DNA of 64,000 nt from the NCBI RefSeq assembly GCF_050624435.1, contig NC_134531.1:252168812-252232811 (forward strand). The letters run 5' to 3'. The translations under genes were made by a program, and so were the position numbers. A model generated the notes under the pieces. The model did no database searches and was not told the origin of the DNA. It saw only the letters and a list, made by a program, of their open reading frames with translations. Origin of the DNA: Tenrec ecaudatus (lineage: Eukaryota > Chordata > Mammalia > Afrosoricida > Tenrecidae). Position 1 is the first letter of the stretch; each line of letters starts with the position of its first letter. Positions 1 through 12,109 of this stretch are shown here, one piece after another.

Positions 1-689
1 GCGCTAGGGATGGAGCAGTCTAGTGCCCCCAATCCCTACCCTTATACACTTTAGGCTTTCAGTGAGGTCCCCTAGGGGGGAACCCCCAACTGGTTGAGAT
101 GAGGTGCCAAGAACTACCCTACCCCCAAGTCAGAAGCTTACAATCGGAATTCCTCAAGGATTTCGTGACTTCGCTGACATCACTGGCCTGTGGCATTCCC
201 TTTTTGATTTTCCCCATGTGTGCACATCAGAATTGCCACTCTGCCCGCTCTCCCTGAACGAAATCTTCAGGTTCATCTTCTGTAGCACTGTTCATCTAAG
301 GAGGGGTGCCATGTCTTGAGCTGAGGCCGGCCCTGCAGTCCTCTTTGTGAAAGAGTTGCTCCAAGCATCCTCTAGGATTAGTGCCCTGGTCTCCTACTGA
401 GGTCAACAGGCTCCTGCCCCCTCCCTCCACCCCAAAGTCCTTAAAGGGAGGAAAAGATGCATTTCAGCACAGATGTTATCTGCATCTATTTTTGATGAGT
501 TATGAATCATTGGATTTGATCTGGCTTATGCCAGAGTATCTAGTCCTCAGCCCAGGAATTGTGTATTGTGTGCATTTTTAATTGGGTGTATCTGTCTATG
601 TAGCTCTATATATGTAAATACAACAAGGAAGCAGGTTGATTTTAGGTTTCTATTTAACTTTTATCTAAGCACAAGAATGGTTTGGTCTT
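1..689. other. No gene recognised
   Basis: No repeat family, splice-flanked exon or convincing reading frame could be recognised here. The open frames are short and lack family motifs. Confidence 0.4.
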
Positions 690-1575
690 ATAATGTGGCA
701 CTGTATGATACCTTCTAGCCACAATCACTGAAGACAAAATGAGTGCATAAACAAGTGTGGTGACGAAAGCTGATCGGTTTCTTCATGGTTATTAAAGGAT
801 ATAGTGTCTGCAGTCTTAAAGGCTTATAGTTAAATAAGCGGCCATCTAGCAGGGAAGCAACAAAGGTCACATGGAAGAAGCACACCAACCAGCCTGTGTG
901 ATCATGAGGTTGCCGACGGGAATAAGTATCAGATGTTCAGAAACAAGCAATCAAATTGATGCAAAAGAGTATGGACAAAGTGGACACTCAAAACCCACCT
1001 GTAAGATAATTGGGCAGTCCCTCACAAAAGTACCACACAGAAGGGATGTGCAGTGTAGCACTGATGAACCACATAACTATCCTTTAGTTCTTCAATATTT
1101 CCTCCCTTTACTATAATGGCTTTTATTTTCATTAATCTTGGTAGACTGGCGTATGTTCAGTTATATAATTAAGATCATTTAATTCATGAAAACCAAGGCA
1201 GATAACCCTTGAGAAACAGTAACAGGAGTGAGGATTTCCCAAGGATACTGGAAGTGGGGGGCGGGAGGGGGAAGGGGGAGCTGATAGCAAGGATGACTGT
1301 AGAACCCCACTCGAAGGGATTGAATAACAAAATTGTAGGTGAATAGATATATTGGATGGGGTAAGATGTGGCAAATAAAACCAATAAGAATAATAAGTGT
1401 TCCCTGGGGGGATGGGTAGGGAGGGGATAAAGGAGAGTTGATATCAAAGAATTCAAGAAGAAAATGTTTTGAAACTGATTGTGCTAGCAATTGAACAGTT
1501 ACGCTTGATCTAATTGAATTATGGAATGCTGACATCTGTAAGAGCTCCCAATAAGGTGATTAATAAAAAAGAAAG
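690..1575 (+). repeat. Family A retroposon copy, diverged
   Basis: This is the first copy of the repeat called family A in this annotation. Its order matches the better copies: a segment mentioning 'gaagacaaa..tgcataa', then 'gcggccatctagc', 'catggaagaagcacacc', a G-rich middle at about 1255-1285, and a 3' end with 'gagctcccaataa' near 1547-1560 followed by an A-rich tail. It is the most diverged of the long copies and has internal replacements around 930-1000. It has no coding potential. Confidence 0.7.
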
Positions 1576-2819
1576 AAAGAAACTTGAGTTTGCCAGCGTA
1601 GGGTTGTAAGGTGAATGGGATAATATTCCGCAGTGAAATTTCCATAGGAGCACACTTGCTACTGTCAAAGAATGCACAGGTACATTGTTCTGAAGAGAAA
1701 ACACAAATCCACTGCACACCACGCCCGGCCTTTTGTGCTCCAGTGTAGCTTTCAATCGTCTTAAAACTTCTTCCCAATAACCTCCCCTCCCCCTTTCATT
1801 GCTCTGTGTCATTTGAGAAAATCTAACAGAATGATCTTTTTGGAATACCAAGTAATAGTTTCCATTACCTTCTGAGCTGACGTCTGTGCTTTGAATTTAA
1901 CAGGCCCAGCAGATCCACTTAAAAGTCACTGTTTAGATGTATTTATATATAGAAGGCCCCCACACAGGACTAAGACTAGTATATTTCTAAGAAGATTTGT
2001 CTGTATTGATTGTAGAGTCTTGTTCAAACATATTTTGTTTTAAATAAGCCTGTGTATAGGCTAGTAGCAATATTTTCTACTCACAAAAAGGAACGGGAAC
2101 CCAAGTAGCAATATATTTTAACTTATCATTGTGTATTAAAGCAACAGAGGACAGTGCATGAAGTGGAGACATTGCAAAAAATTCATTCAAATCTGGCTTA
2201 ATCAAAAATAAATGACAAGGTAATAGGTTAACAAGGAAATCTAAACAAAGATACTAGGGGGAGTGGAGATGGCGCGCAAAACAATAACAAAAAAAGAGGC
2301 ACAAATCTTCCCTGTAGACTAGAAGGACTAGCTAGACAAGCAATGCCCCAAAGCAAAGGAAAATTGAGGCATGTTATTCCACATGAATAAAGGGATTAAA
2401 AATGAATGACATAATTGCCTCTAGGAAGATGATAATTAAAAAGCAAATACAGAAATCCCAGGAAGACAAACTCAGTAACAGGAAGGCGACAGGCAAGCCA
2501 AAGTGATTGTAAGTCAAATGAAGGAGATGGAATGGTATCTCCTAAAATTTGAAATGAAAAATAGGAGCTCTTACCTTTTAACCTAACTTTGATCACTTTT
2601 TTAACCTATTTTTAAATTGTTTCAGTTTTTGATCATTGCTGCTTTCCTTTCAATTGAGATTTTTCTATGTTTTGTGGTCATTATTGTTGGGGTTTTGCTT
2701 GTTTGCCTCCTATTTGTGTTTTGTATGGTTTTCTGTATATGAAATTCAGATGAGGTAAATCTGTAGAGGTAATAAGTGGATTGTTAATCCACTAGTTATT
2801 AATAGTTATTAATAGTTCG
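1576..2819. other. No gene recognised
   Basis: AT-rich sequence with no exon-like frame or assignable repeat. It may be old, decayed LINE material, but I cannot support a family. Confidence 0.35.
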
Positions 2820-3119
2820 GTGCATGAGGGTAAGATAGGGGGAGATGGAGAGTCAGCAACAATGAATACCAGAAGACGATGCTCTGAAATTGATTGTGTT
2901 GATGTTTGCTCATCTCTTCGTAATATGATTGAACCATTCCATTTCATATGATCTTATCCTTACCACCTCAGAGCAATTTGTTTTTCATTGTTAGTTTTTT
3001 TTGGTTTTTTTGGTGGAGTTTCCCAGCTATGAAGCACAGGAGGAGTGGATGTACAATGATAATAACTGATGCAAGGTGTTACAGGGCATGCAGGGGAGGG
3101 GGGTGGGTGACAGGGAGGG

Positions 3120-3395
3120 AAAGGAGAGTTGGGGAGTAAAAAATGAAGGTGGATGGGGGAAGGATACTGGAGCTGACCATGATGGCACAGCTCATTTGGG
3201 GGGCAAATCGACCAGGTGGGGAGGGAATGCTCTAGGATGAATGAGGTGGTGATTGTACGATCCCCCCCTTGATGTGTTTGAGCAATTTAAAAATTCAATT
3301 CTATGATTTGTAAAGTGTGGGCCAATGAAACAGTTGAAAAAAAATTGTATGGTACATGAGGTATATTCCAATAAAACTATTTAAAAATAAAAGAA
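3120..3395 (+). repeat. Old L1-type 3' end
   Basis: The segment ends with 'ttgtatggtacatgaggtat' followed by 'aataaaac' and an A-rich tail. This is the pattern of the 3' ends of old mammalian L1 (L1M) copies, where a 'gtatggtatgtgaattat..caataaa' end is common. The upstream limit is uncertain. Confidence 0.5.
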
Positions 3396-4085
3396 GCAGG
3401 CAGAATCATTTCGTTAGTCAACCACAAACCACAGAGCATAAGAAAAACCAGGCAACATAGCACAGTGAGGGTGAGAAAGAACAAAGAAACGTGATAAGTG
3501 CAAGGAGAAACACTTTGGGACAGTCTATTGTGGTCCCTGCCCCTCTCACCCAGAACACTAAAAAAGAGCACTTCCAGGGAACAAGAGGCTGGCAATGAAG
3601 CCTGTCTCTTACTCCCAGTTTTTTCCTCCTTCTCAGGGAACCTTCCTCCATGTTCTGGGTACACAAAGAGCCCTCTGTATGCTCTGCTTATGCACAATTG
3701 TCCCTCGTGGCACATAGCTAACTCCATTTCTATGCCCAGCCAGAAGGGAACGTGGTCTTTCAACTGCAACTTGAGAGCGATGTGTACAGATGCCCAGCCC
3801 TGCTTTTGGGAGCAGGAAGTGACTCATTGGTCATGGTAGACCACAGCCCGTTATTGAAGCTAATTTTGTTTTGTTACTTCTCACTGCACTGTGCAATGTT
3901 TATGTGTGCATTACGCTTTTGTTGATGATCCAGATGTTTGCTGACCAAAAGATGATTTTTTTTTTAAAGTCAGAGTTACAGAAGACAGGCAAAAGTGATT
4001 CAAACGATGAAGAATGAGTTTGTCATGCTAAAGATAAATGGGAAGAATGGAACAAACAAATACTAGAAAATATTTCTGGAGGAGA
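3396..4085. other. No gene recognised
   Basis: Non-repetitive by eye. Open frames of about 80-130 codons overlap on both strands. They lack domain motifs, splice context and a coding bias I can defend, so they are not annotated as genes. Confidence 0.35.
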
Positions 4086-7000
4086 CCTAGCAAAAATGGC
4101 AACTAGTTAAGACTCACCCATCTGGAGCTCCTGCTGCCAGACATGAAAATTGGGAGGTAAGGTGAACGAAACTGGGAGGTGGAGTCCTGAAATTAGAATT
4201 AGGGTCCTGGGGTCTTTCCTGAACCCCTTTTTTTGCGTGTGATTTCCACTCATTAAGCGAACCAAGAATGCTCTGAATCACTCTAGGTTTGGCAAGCTGG
4301 GTTCGTAGGCTCCAGCTGGAAAGCTCATCTTGCCCTTTCTGAAGGGAGTAGTGATTTCTCCAGGCTGACACCCTAAAGGGGACATAATCATAGACACGAG
4401 GAGAACCCCCATGCTAGAGCCTGCCTTGCTGTTAGCTGCCGAGAGCTCACAGCCTGGGGAGTGGTGGTGGCCGGTAGCCATAATTTGGAGTAGAAGAAAA
4501 AGCAGAATTTTACCTGAGGCAGATTGTGGTATGGGAGAAAATAGGCGGATAATCAGAGTCCAAGGGGCAAATTCATTTCCAATTGACCAAGAAGGAAACA
4601 ACCCCCCTAATAAGCTGGATTTCCCTCTCTGGGAGTCAGCGTGACAGCCCCCAAATCAGAGTACCTCACAAGCATAATATAAAAAAGAGTGAAATATATA
4701 TTATTGGTAAAAACTCAAACCGCAGTTTGTTGTTTAGCTCCAAGGAGCACATAGAAGGGGTCCCTTAACATAAATCAGCATTAGAAGAAATCCTCACTAC
4801 GGGGCCTGGAGGCTTTTTGCATAACAAAGACCCGCTGAGGCAAGTCTAAGCTTCTAACAGACCACAGAGCTAGAGCACAGAGCCAGGGAGGCAATTTACT
4901 TTGATTATATTCTAGCTGGTTAGGGGTGGGGGGTCAGGTGTCGGGTGGGGAGTGGAGTGGAATCCTCTGGTCTAGCAGAGCACCAACAGTCAAGCTAGGC
5001 CAATAAGCCCAGCTTCCCTCTCAGTGATTCTACACACAGCTGGGGAGGTCCTGCCTGTCCTAGAGTCCTACACGGGGCTGTGGGAACACCCTGCCCCCTG
5101 TCCCCGCCTTGCTGGAACGCTACATGCAGCACAAGGCAGGTATACCAGTGAACTCCAGGGCTCAGTACCACGATGGGAACTGACACCTGGCTGCTGGTGC
5201 CATCTTGAGAGTAACCCCACCTTGAAGCAGTGAAACCCTACATCAAGCGGGTACACCACCCTGCTACCTGGAGGAAGAGTTGGAACTCCTCCAGCCCCAC
5301 GGACAGGTGATCCAGTCTCAGTTATCTCCTTACTTACCACTCAATTTCTTCTTTCTTTATTTGCTTGCACTTCTATCTTTCCCACCACAGTCGGTCTCAA
5401 CAAGTTCAGATTTGTTTTATTTTCTCTCTTTCTTTCTTCTTTTCCCCTCTTTTTTCTTTTCCTCTCTTTCTCCTCTTCTCTCTCTCTCTCTTTCCTATCA
5501 TATGCTGTTAGGTAGCTAGCATCAGGGATGGGAAAGTCCATTAACGCATGCCCAGGAGAGCCTGCGTAGGACAAAGCTGGATTTTCCCGCCCGTGGGCTT
5601 GGATGGGTGTTACACCTGGAGCAGCCCACCTGGGCCAGGTGATTGCAATTCAGCCAATGGGAGCGACCTGGGGTCGTTCAACACGCCTCCCCCTGGAACC
5701 CTTGAAAAGGCAGGGACCGGAAAGGAGAGGGGTGGTCTGGTCATCTTCAGGGATAGGAGAGAGATCCTTGCATGACCTGGGGCAGTCTCTGCCAGGCTGC
5801 ATGGTCAAAGGAATCCTATGGGTGCCGCGTAAAACCTGAAACTTCTTTTAACTCTCATTAAATTCACTTGGATCACGAGCCCGGCTTCGGTGTGAAATCT
5901 TTCTCGCGCAGAGCCAAGGACCGAGGCTGAAATCTAGCCCAGAGAGAGAGAGACCTTACAATGTCACTACAGGCTTCCAGGTCACTACCCTCTGCTTAGG
6001 GCAAATCAACCCAAATAGCAGGGGGAACTCCAGCCTGCCCTCCATGGGAGTGCATCTACACCGCGCTGTGCTGCTGAGGGACTGTTGTTGGACCTCTATG
6101 GTGATCTTGCTAACTAGGTCAATTCCGCCCAGCACCACTGGGTCCCAGCATTAAAAGGGCACACCGACCTGACATCATGGGGCAGGGTTTAAACCCCTCT
6201 GGCCCCACATTCAGGAAATCAGGGATCAGCTGTTTATTCTTTATTTCTTCCTTCTCTCTTTCTTCCCTCTTTACCATCACAGGCAGTCTTAGTAAGCACA
6301 CTTGAGGTTTCCCCCTTCTTTCTTTTTCTTCCTTCTCTATTTCCTTGTTCTCTTCTCTCTCTCTGCTTTTATGATTCTCTCCTCTCCCTCTCTTTCCTTC
6401 CACATGCCACTGCTGGTTTCCAGAGCCCTACCCTTTGCCTAGGACAACTCTGCCCACCCAGTGGCGAAAGCTACAGCCTGCCCCCTAAGACAGTGATGCA
6501 CACAGCACGAGACAGTGCTACACACAGCTCGGCATGGGATTCAGCTATCTATTTTTGAAATTTTTCTCTCCTTTGTTTTCCTTTTTCTTCCTTTCTTTAT
6601 TCTTCTTTCACTTTTTCTGCTTTTCTTCCATCTCTTCTCTTTTTCCTGCCAGAATCTTGGCAGATTCAGTTCTCCTTTTTTTTCCTTTTTTTACTGTTTT
6701 CACTTGTGTTTCTCTGTGCATTTTATTTGTGTGTGTGTGTGACTGGGTGTTAGTTTGATTAGCATTGTTGCTTCAGTCTTTGTTTTCTTCTTTCTCTCTT
6801 TTTCTTCTCCTTTCACTCTCCATCTAGGGCAACTCTGAAGGCCCAACTGGGGAAGCTCCCACCCACATTTGGTGGTTTTACATGCAGCTGGGGGAATCAT
6901 GCCTGTCCTCTTCCATACACCAAGCGTCTGGGGGGAGGGTTCTCCCCTGAAAACAGTGAGGGGAACTCCAGCCTAAACCCCGAGGTTCTACAAGTGACTG

Positions 7001-7235
7001 GGGGAAACTCTGGCCCACCACTGCGGGATCATCCACCCAACCTCTCCAAGGTGACCTCTCTGTCTATGGCAATTCCCCCTGCCCGCTACAGCGCTCTCCA
7101 CCAAGGAGGGTACACCCACATGCCCCCTCCGCACTTCAGTTGCAGAGGGAAACACCACAAGCACAGCAACAGTCAATGCCAACAGGAATAGAGTGACGGC
7201 TATCAGATACTCATATTAAAGGAAAGAAAACTCAG
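4086..7235 (+). repeat. Degenerate tandem pyrimidine-rich units, possibly LINE 5'-UTR sequence
   Basis: The block begins with a 'ggaggagacc..caaaaatggc' segment reminiscent of L1 5' ends. It then holds at least three related units (about 5030-5500, 5970-6410 and 6415-6830). Each has a GC-rich part with 'ccctgcc..' and 'ggggaactccagcc'-like words, followed by a long C/T-rich tract broken by a conserved 'ttaccatcacagg'-type spacer. The first two units align well around the tracts at 5340-5510 and 6230-6385. A solo LTR separates them. The units suggest repeated 5'-UTR monomers of a LINE, but no adjoining ORF1 or ORF2 was recognised, so the family is inference. Confidence 0.4.
5506..5960 (+). mobile_element. 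Candidate solo LTR, gammaretrovirus-like
   Basis: A 455-bp segment running from TGTTAGG to CTTACA interrupts the pyrimidine-rich repeat block. It has LTR-like internal order: a CCAAT box (about 5653), an A-rich TATA-like element 'ttgaaaagg' (about 5702), a polyadenylation signal ATTAAA at 5857-5862, and a GC-rich end. The flanking four bases are ATGC on the left and ATGT on the right, a near match to the 4-bp duplication typical of gammaretroviruses. No internal retroviral sequence adjoins it, so it would be a solo LTR. The class is inferred from structure only. Confidence 0.5.
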
Positions 7236-7440
7236 GCCGCAGTTATTAGATACAGCTCAGTTGCTTTCAAGTGTTAGTGGTGCAGGCAAGTATTTCTATA
7301 AATTCACGGACTCAAGGACCCTTGTCCACAAAAGCCTTTCTGAAGAACTTTCTTAGAACAAAATGCATGTTCACCCCACAAAAGGGATGAACATTGAATA
7401 TATAAGTATGTAACATTAAAATTAGGACTAAACCAAGAAC

Positions 7441-7610
7441 CAGTGTTGTTGTTAGGTGCATTGAGTTGGCTTTGACTCATAGTTACCCGATGTACAACAG
7501 AGCAAAACACTGCCCAGGCCTGCTTCATCATCATAATCATTACTATGTCTAAACTCATTGTTGCAGCCACCGAATCAATACACTCCATTGAGAGTCTGTC
7601 TGGTTTTTTA
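7441..7610 (-). repeat. RTE (BovB-like) LINE 3' fragment
   Basis: The segment starts with 'gttgttgttaggtgc' and continues with 'gactcatagttaccc' and 'atgtacaacagagcaaaaca'. This is the antisense 3' end of the afrotherian RTE LINE, which also forms the tail of AfroSINEs. It is truncated at about 7610. A further RTE piece at 8975 may belong to the same original copy. Confidence 0.75.
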
Positions 7611-8974
7611 TTCTTAAATATGGTTTAATACTCTTCTCCATTTCTGTACATCACAACACCAAGATCTCGCTGCTTAGGATCTCTCTGCAGAGGCTATAGA
7701 GAATGCAAAGGCTATGGTTTTCACCCCCTCTTATTTATGTGTTTGTATGTGTAAGTGTAATACATATCAGTATATATTGATACACACATCAACATATAAT
7801 GCAATATATATCACCGAAGAGAACACATTGATTAAAGAAATACAAAATTTGGCATCATTTCCAAACTTAAATAGTAAAAATAAAAACTACAAAAGGAGCT
7901 GTATACCCAAAATGTATCATGTGAAACAACAAGCATATTCAAAACTGTAAATTTACATCCAATTTCTCTGGTCTTGTCATATCACATTAGACCCATTTAC
8001 AATGGCAAAACCCTAAGGTTCTGCTGTGAAGAGAGCATGTGTGCTCGCTCTTGGGTTTTCTGCAAACAAACAGCAGAGCCCAAAGCCAAAGCGTGTTCTG
8101 GTGAAGCCTCCCGTGTCTGTGAACACCAAAGAATCGATTTCTCATTGGGGGGGTTGAGACATTAGGTTACATACACATCGACAGTCATTTGGACCTCAAG
8201 AGTACAGTGTGAGAACCAGAAACATTACATTTTAAGACATAATCCCTTCATTCAAGTGAAACAGGATTATTGGAACGATAGGCAGGTCTGGAACCTGGAA
8301 ACAAGGAGCTGGTTCAGACCAATAAAGCTACGAGTGACTAAGTCAAAAGTCAGTGAAGAACAGCAGTCAGGCACTACGTGTTAAAAGTACCTAATTTGAA
8401 AACCAAATGCTCCCCTGCCCACTACCCTAGCTGCTGTGGGGGTGATACCAATCGACTTTTTTAACCTTTGGTCCTTCAAAGTCCACTTGGTATGCTTTTC
8501 CTTCACTACCACTGGGCACATCCCCACTTTGTTCACTGTCACCACCTCAGGCACACCATGACCTCGCACACCAGCTGAGGTCAAGTCTAATTTATAGCCC
8601 AGCTGGGAAGCATAAGCTTCAGGGTTTCAGGCCCACTTTTGGATCTAACATGGTTAATCCTTGGTGCCAGACGCTGTGTCCCATCCCTTCCCTGCCCTTC
8701 CCACCCCCTGCCCTAATTTCTGCTATGAGAGGTGTTTCAAAGTCCCATATGTGAAACAGATGCTCCAACCCCACCAGGAAGTCAGGGGTTTCTAATTACA
8801 TGCACAGCCATACATGTTTTGTCATCGTTTCTGTGAAAAAACCTTGCAGTTCATTTTATTAAAATCAAAACATTCACATAATCTCATGCCATCCAACAGA
8901 AGGAAAACACGACCACCTCCCTTTTACCAAGGATAGACCCAAGCAAAATAAAGTAAAATCTTCCTTTGTGTTTT
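7611..8974. other. No gene recognised
   Basis: AT-rich stretch with a short TA/CA-rich patch near 7740-7810. Nothing was assigned. The small open frames near 7714 and 7974 look like chance frames. Confidence 0.35.
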
Positions 8975-9275
8975 TTTAATGGGCCTCCATTTTACCAAGT
9001 GTGATGTCTTTCTTCAGGGACTGTTCTCTCCTGATAATATTCCCAAAGTATATGAGATGAAGTCTCTCCATCCATGCTTCTAAGGAACATAATTGAATAT
9101 ACTTCCTTCAATTTGTTCTTCTGGCAGTCCATAGACTTCCAGTATTCTCTACCCACGCTTCCATTCAAATGCATCAATTCTCCTATGATCTTCCTGATTC
9201 ATTGTCCAACTTACACAGGCATAGAAGAAAGTTGATAATACCATAGTTTGGGTTAGAACAAGTGTAAGAATAACA
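8975..9275 (-). repeat. RTE LINE fragment
   Basis: Antisense RTE sequence recognisable by 'accaagtgtgatgtctttc', 'gggactg..tctcctgata' and 'catgcttctaaggaacat', followed by 'gatcttcctgattcattgtc'. These words occur in the same order as in the other antisense RTE copies in this window (12110 and 53170). Confidence 0.75.
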
Positions 9276-9291
9276 AAAACAAAATGGACAT

Positions 9292-9365
9292 ATGATATAT
9301 AGTAGGTACTATATATGTATATACCATATATGAAATATAGATAGATACTATATATAGTTATGTAA
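9292..9365. repeat. AT-rich simple repeat
   Basis: Imperfect TATA/ATAG-rich low-complexity patch between RTE fragments. Confidence 0.6.
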
Positions 9366-9429
9366 ACTTTCCTATGGAGTTTGTTTCAAGGGTATGCATA
9401 CAGTTTTCAGTGGCTACCTCTTCCTAAGT

Positions 9430-10745
9430 GGGCAGCTGATTCCTTCTCCATTGTCTGTTCATAGTCTGGAAACGGCTGAAACCTGTTCACTTTGAGTGAC
9501 CCTGCTGGCATTTGAAATACCAGTGACAGAGCTTCTGACACGAAAACCATCCCAGTTCAACAAACTGAGAGACACGCATTTTTGAAGGAAGAAATCCAAG
9601 CTGCATTGAAAGTATCCGCCAAAAACAAGGCTCCAGAAAATTATGAGATGCCATTTGAAATGTTTCAACAAGCTGGTGAAATACTAGAAAACACCAGGAA
9701 ATTTGGAAAACACATACTTGGCCAACTGAATAGACGAGACTCATATTTTCACCCAATCCAAAGAAATGTAACCCAACAGAATGCTCGAACTATAGAACAA
9801 TATCACTGATAACACATGTAAGTAAAATTTTGCTAAAGATCATTCAACAACAGTTGCATCAGTCCAATAACAGGGAGCTGCCAGAGGTTCAGGCCAGATT
9901 CAGCAGAGGACATGGAACAACGGATATCATTGCTGATGTCAGATGGATCTTGGCTCAAAGAGAATGCTAGAGATATGTTTACTTATATTTTATTGACTCT
10001 GCCAAGGCATTCGACTGTGTATCATTACAAACTATGGGTAACTGAGAAGAGCGTGAATTCGAGAGCACTTCCTTGTGCTCATTCAGAATTTGTACGTGAA
10101 TCAAAAGGCAGTTGTGCGAGCAGAACAAACACATAGCGCATGGTTCAAAATCAGGAAATGTGTGCATGGGGAGTATATCCTTTCCTCATACTGACTCAAC
10201 CTGTATGCTGAGAAAATCCTCAGAGAAACTGTATGAAGAAGACTGCAGCATCAGGATTGGAGGAAAGCTTATTAACAACCTGAAGATGCAGATGACACTA
10301 ACTTTCTTGCTTAAAGTGATGCCGTCTTGATCCGCTTATTGATAAAGATCAAGGATTGCAGCCTTCAGTATGGATTATGAATCAATGTAAAGAAGACCCA
10401 AGTCCTCACAACTGGACCAATATGTAACCTCATGATAAATGCAGAAAAGGTTGAAATGGCCAAGGAATTTCGTCTTCCTTGGATCCACAATCAATGCTCA
10501 TGCAAGCAGCAGTCAAGAGATCAAAAGAAAAGTTGCATTAGGTAAATTTGCTACACAGGACCTCTTATTAGTGTATTGAAAAGCAAGGATGTTACGTTTA
10601 GGACTAGGGTACACCTGACCCAAGCTGTGGTATTTTAATTTGCATCCTATGTAAGTGAAAGTTGGGCATTGAATAAGGAAGACTGAAGAAGAATCGATGC
10701 ATTTGAATTGTGGTGTTGGAGAATATTGAAAATACCACGGACTGT
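9430..10745 (+). pseudogene. RTE LINE copy with inverted 5' piece; broken reverse transcriptase frame
   Basis: From 9583 to 10745 the plus strand carries RTE ORF2 from the segment before the RT fingers to near the C-terminus. Short open pieces read like 'KNKAPE..EMFQQAGEI' and 'YILLTLPRHSTVYH', the latter broken by frameshifts. Just to the left (9430-9580) lies the RTE 5' end in the opposite orientation, containing 'gctgaaacctgttc' and 'gtgaccctgctggcatttga'. The endonuclease region between them is absent. An inverted 5' piece next to a sense 3' piece is the layout expected from twin priming during target-primed reverse transcription. The copy is non-functional. Confidence 0.7.
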
Positions 10746-11090
10746 TAAAACTTTATCCAATGTCCTCCCCTACAGAGGCTCGGCGGTCCCTGCCAGGAAG
10801 GAGAGTGCACTGGTGCTGGATCCAGACGAGATGGTGCCGGAGCCTCGCAGTTCCTCCCGAGCAGCTGAAAATCTTGAGGGAGAGTCGGGAAATGGCGCTC
10901 AGTTTCACCTTTGCCTTTTGTTTTAGTTATATTCCTTTTATGTCGAATAATGTTCTCCTTGTTGATATAATCTCTGGTTTCTACAAGGTCTAATACTTAT
11001 TAGTTACCTAAATTACTTAATAATGAGCTAAATTAGAATTTCCACACCAAAGAAAGCACTTGTACAATAAAGGCTTCATATAATGTTGCT
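10746..11090 (+). other. Unidentified GC-rich segment followed by AT-rich end with AATAAA
   Basis: A GC-rich piece (about 10770-10905, with several CpGs) abuts the RTE copy. It passes abruptly into AT-rich sequence ending in 'gtacaataaaggcttc' (about 11063). This layout could be a truncated processed copy of an unknown transcript. Two overlapping plus-strand frames cross it but match nothing I know. Confidence 0.25.
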
Positions 11091-11094
11091 ATTG

Positions 11095-11340
11095 TTAGGG
11101 TCTAACTGAGAGAAATTTTTTGGAAAACAAAACACTGCCTAGTCCTGCTCCATCCTAAATAAGTAGTATGCTGGAGCAGACGGGGTAGCCATCTCACTGA
11201 GGGTCTTCACTGGCCATTTTTTACAAAACATAATGTACTTGTCCGGGACTGGTTCTTCCTGATAGCGTGTCCGAAAGTCTCACCATCCACACATCCAAGG
11301 TGCATTTGGGTTCTATTTCTTCCAAAATAGATTTGGGGTT
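11095..11340 (-). repeat. RTE LINE 3' fragment
   Basis: Diverged antisense RTE 3' sequence: 'aaaacactgcctagtcctgc', a 'cactgagggtcttc' word, then 'gggactggttcttcctgata'. The end order matches 7441-7610 and 12110-12320. Confidence 0.65.
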
Positions 11341-11764
11341 TGTTTTTTTTTTCCTGGCAGTTTAAGTGGACAATACACCCTTAATTCTTTAATTTTCAGA
11401 AAAATGTGCCTGTATGATTGACATTTGAAAGCAAGTTGAATTAAAAATCCTTGACCCAACTTTTCCTTTTTAAAGTTGGTGAGTGCTATAATTTACAGTG
11501 AAAATAGGTTAGGGACAGCTGTGAATTTTACAGTAAACATTTGAGCAACTGCCAAGTCTAGAATTTCCCTGTTCTTCACCACACATAACCGACTCTTGTG
11601 GTTTCCTGTCTCAATTCTGATGATAGCACTTACTGTTTTATGCATATGTAATTTGAGTTTGCAGGGTTGGGTGTTTGTTGTTTTTTCTGTATCCTACTTG
11701 CATGGGAAGATATGTTTGATGTTGTTATTTTCTCTTTTTGATTAGTTTAATTTTGGGGAGTAGA

Positions 11765-11960
11765 GTGGGAATAAGGCTCTCTGGTGTCGCTGCTGGGTAA
11801 GTGTTGACTTCTAACCCAAGGTTGGTGGTTCAAACCTACCAGTCACTCTGTGAGCGAGAGATGAGGCTATCTGCTTCCCTAAATATATTTGGAAACCCTG
11901 TGTAGGGGGCCACTGTGAGTTGGAATTGACTTGATGACGGTAAGCAACTCAGTACCAAGT
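11765..11960 (+). repeat. AfroSINE
   Basis: tRNA-derived SINE: a head with 'ctctggtgtcgctg' and 'gtggttcaaacctaccag' (box-B-like), a body with 'gatgaggctatctgctt', and an RTE-like tail with 'gagttggaattgacttgatg'. Orientation is plus. Confidence 0.7.
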
Positions 11961-12109
11961 AGCTGCCATCAAACTACCAGAAGTTGACAGTTTTTATATT
12001 TATTACATTGGAAAGACTGTCAAGATAGGGTTGAAGAATTGATACCAAATGTTTTGCTTTATTCCTGATTTCAATGAAAGGCTTCTAAAATCTCACTATC
12101 CATGCCAGT

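Noticed and set aside
3377-3839. Open frames on both strands of 113-130 codons
   Set aside because: They overlap each other in opposite directions, with no motif or splice context, so I treat them as chance frames.
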